Positions 61,691-64,000 of a stretch of 64,000 bases of DNA are shown piece after piece (positions within the stretch are counted from its first letter, which is position 1; each line of letters starts with the position of its first letter). Source of the stretch: Burhinus oedicnemus (taxonomy: Eukaryota > Chordata > Aves > Charadriiformes > Burhinidae); contig VFFE01007486.1 of the NCBI GenBank assembly GCA_008921705.1, positions 4,595,044 through 4,659,043 of the forward strand, read 5' to 3'. Under the pieces are notes generated by a model. That model was not told where the DNA came from. It worked only from the letters and a program-made list of their open reading frames with translations, and searched no databases. The position numbers were made by a program, and so were the translations under genes.

Positions 61691-62499
61691 GTCTCTCAAC
61701 ATTGTCCAGCTACTTCAACACTCCTGGGTGCATCCCATCAGGTCCCATGGTTGGACGTCCAATTTGTTTAAATGTTCCCTAATCTAATCCTCTGTGGATG
61801 GTCAGTCCTCATTGCTCTAGACTTTCCCACTGGCCTTGGCGGGGGACACACAGGGATTTCTATGAACAAGTCTCACCTGTGAAGAAGGCATTTAGTACCT
61901 TGGTCTTTTCAATGTCCATTGATATTACGTCCCCTTGCCATTCAGCAAGAGGCCCACACTTTTTCCAATCTTCCTTTTGTGGCTGATATCTTGGTAGAAG
62001 CTCTTCTGGTTGCCTTTTATGTGCCGCGTCAGATTCAACTCCAGATGGGCTTTGGCTTTCTTAACCCATCTCTGCATGCTTGGATAGCGTTTCTATATTC
62101 CTCCAGGGTCTCCTGTCTATGCTTCCACCTCTGGTTTACTTCCTCCTTATGTCTGAGTTTTGTCAGGAGCTCCCTGACAAAGGCCATGCAGGCCTTTGCT
62201 TGACCTCCTGCCCCTTAGCTGGAGGGATCCTTGAAAATCAACCAGCTCTCTTGGATCCCTGTTTCCTCTAGAACTATCTCATGGGATTCTTCCAGGCAAC
62301 CCACTGAACAGGCCAAAGTTTGCGGGTTTTTTCCTGAAGTCCAGGGTTGTGATCCTGCTTATTTGCCTTGTTCCCTCCTCTTGGGATCCTGAGCTCCACA
62401 ATGTCATGGTCACTGCAGCCAAAGCTGCCCACAACCTTCACACTGACAGCCAATTCCTCCTTGTTTATCCAGCAGAGCGTCTGCCTTTGTTCATTCCTC

Positions 62500-62544
62500 G
62501 AGTGAGACTGCTAGGTGCTTCTGCAATAAAAACATCAAAGCTTC
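62500..62544 (+). repeat. Duplicated segment A, copy 2 (patch inside CR1)
   Basis: Perfect 45-bp copy of 60764-60808. CR1-like text flanks it on both sides (CCAGCAGAGCGTCTGCC to the left, CTGGATTGCTTGTGCC to the right). From the CR1 consensus I know, it stands in place of a CR1 stretch of roughly equal length in the ORF2 endonuclease region. Confidence 0.95.
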
Positions 62545-62885
62545 CTGGATTGCTTGTGCCCTGCTGTGTTGTATGTTCAGCAGATAACAGGTGGTTCAAG
62601 TCCTTCCTGGTGAACATTAGGGACTGCAAATATGAAGCTGCATCAGTTGTCTGAAGAGGCCTCATCTACTTCCTGATCAGACAATCTGTAGCAAACACCC
62701 ACCACAACATTGCCCATGTTGCTCTGCCCTCCCATCCGGGCCCATAAGCTTTCAGCTGACTCATTGTCCATCCCAGGGCAGAGCTCTCAGGCATCCCTGC
62801 TGCTCTCCCACATGAAGGGCAGTTCCCTCTCCTTCCCCTCCCTGGAATGTCCTTCCTAAAGAGCCTGCTCCCATGCAACTCTACA

Positions 62886-62991
62886 GTAATATAACTTGCT
62901 CAAATGTGGTTTTTTTGAGACACAAACACTGAGAAAAATGCAGAAAAGTAAAACTTACTAATTAGGAGAGAATGCCATAATTATTTTGGAT
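62886..62991 (+). repeat. Duplicated segment B, copy 2 (patch inside CR1)
   Basis: Perfect 106-bp copy of 61108-61213, flanked by CR1 text (AAAGAGCCTGCTCCCATGCA left, GCTGTGTGCATTAG and GGCACTTGAGAAGTGCCC right). It replaces about 90-100 bp covering the very start of the CR1 ORF2 endonuclease, estimated from consensus memory. Confidence 0.96.
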
Positions 62992-63445
62992 GCTGTGTGC
63001 ATTAGTGTTCAGGCACTTGAGAAGTGCCCAGTTGTGCTGATGTCCAAGAAAAGGTGTAAGAGCATTTCTTGTCATGTTTCCCCCCTTGTTGGTTCTTTAT
63101 TTCCCCCTTCTCCCCTGTTTTGTTGTTTTGAAGGTTTGTCCCATTCATGTCTTCTTTGCAACCTTTGCTTGCCAAACCTGGTCCACCACTTCCTCACTTG
63201 ATTGTTGGTTATCATCTCCCTGTTTTAAATCTTTCCTCACCATGTTGGCTAGCCTGTTAATGAAGGTGGGGTTTTTTTCCCCACCTGGTCAGGTGAATCC
63301 AATCTCTTTCTACCCATCCTTGAGAGGCTCCTATCATAAAAGCTGAATCCCTGTCATCAACACCAGCTGTGCAACCAGTTGTTGACCCACACATGAGTAA
63401 CTGCAATTCAATGTGCATGCCAAACCTGGGGCTGTACCCACCTTT

Positions 63446-64000
63446 TTTTGCCAGGAATGAGCTCTCAGAGGAGATATCTAGGATGTGAACATAATCGTTG
63501 CTGTCTTTTCAGCCTTTGATTATATGCTTGCTGTCAAAAGCACTTCAGATTGTTAGTAGAAACTTACTGCTTTCGGGTACAAAGTTTCTGGATTCTTCTC
63601 TGTTGGAGTGAGTTTCTTACAGATAACTTTTTATTGGATGTTTATTCATTTGAAAAACATTGTGCACACTGGATTTTTCAAAGTGTGTATATTTTCTAAC
63701 AACTTAGAGCTGCGTATTTTCTTGATTGGATGTCATTTTAATAGGCCATCTGAGTGGCCACAATCTCTTAATTGAAAAGAAGACAAGGATTAGGAAATAA
63801 ATAGCAAATAAATTTCTGTTGAGGGCAGAAGTAATGATCTCTAGTTTGTTATAGACTTGCCTTTTATGCTTAATGCCTCCCTCCACTGCAACAGCCCCAA
63901 TTATCTCTGATAATCCTTTGAACCTTACTCTCTATATGGCAAATCAGACAAAAGCTAGTATGTGGTTTTTCTAATGTGGAGTTATGCACAAGCTGATCAG
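63446..64000. other. Intergenic, right end
   Basis: AT-rich sequence right of the CR1. No gene or repeat was recognised up to the window edge. Confidence 0.6.

Larger units (their letters stand above)
61696..63445 (-). mobile_element. Decayed CR1 LINE: ORF1 end plus ORF2 N-terminal half, with two foreign patches
   Basis: Minus-strand CR1. CCATGGGACCTGATGGGATG (reverse complement, near 61731-61750) encodes MGPDGM of the pre-reverse-transcriptase region. Moving right come segments matching the endonuclease-to-RT linker of ORF2, the endonuclease region, and then the ORF1 C-terminus (VNNWLHSW-like at about 63365-63390). The order along the minus strand is ORF1, ORF2 endonuclease, RT entry; the RT core is missing and the ORF2 C-terminal piece at 61494-61690 follows at once. 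Frames are broken in many places. Blocks 62500-62544 and 62886-62991 are not CR1 sequence but copies of DNA to the left. Confidence 0.85.

Noticed and set aside
61545..63346. Several 60-100-codon plus-strand frames at the right end
   Set aside because: They lie antisense to the CR1 ORF1/ORF2 fragments and are shadows of that element.

Overview
This window is vertebrate nuclear DNA, almost certainly from a bird. The evidence is spliced genes with GT-AG introns, several CR1 LINE fragments (two carrying the typical ATTCTATG-type tail), an AT-rich and fairly repeat-poor background, and one sharp CpG island. No bacterial-style operons, tRNA, rRNA or CRISPR arrays were seen. Nearly all long open frames are chance or CR1-derived.

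The only protein-coding gene I can support is SNX13 (sorting nexin 13, also called RGS-PX1), on the minus strand. I reconstructed its first ten coding exons by eye. They are listed from the start codon at 41235 leftward to 1520, with consistent splice phases throughout: 41224-41235, 19614-19726, 13771-13873, 8638-8727, 8103-8224, 5596-5717, 5338-5439, 4619-4707, 4123-4206 and 1520-1658. Together they give 976 coding nucleotides (325 codons plus one base): the N-terminal membrane-anchor hairpin, the whole PXA domain and the start of the linker toward the RGS domain. The RGS, PX and nexin C-terminal parts lie beyond the left edge. Intron 1 is about 21.5 kb.

The SNX13 promoter is a CpG island at about 40650-41760. 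It has a YY1-type site, a CCAAT box and GC boxes placed as expected for a leftward start site near 41440. The leader carries two small upstream ORFs.

From about 41760 to the right end there is no recognisable coding gene. By the gene order known in other vertebrates (AHR - SNX13 - HDAC9) this is probably the SNX13-HDAC9 intergenic space. It ends with a decayed, internally deleted CR1 (about 61494-63445, minus strand). Two blocks inside this CR1 have been replaced by perfect copies of unique DNA lying 1.7-1.8 kb to the left (45/45 and 106/106 identical bases). These two patches are the most unusual structure in the window. Other notable items are a perfect 22-bp inverted repeat with a 27-nt loop in intron 1, a weak splice donor on an in-frame 102-nt SNX13 exon, and a CR1 copy whose reverse transcriptase active site is destroyed.
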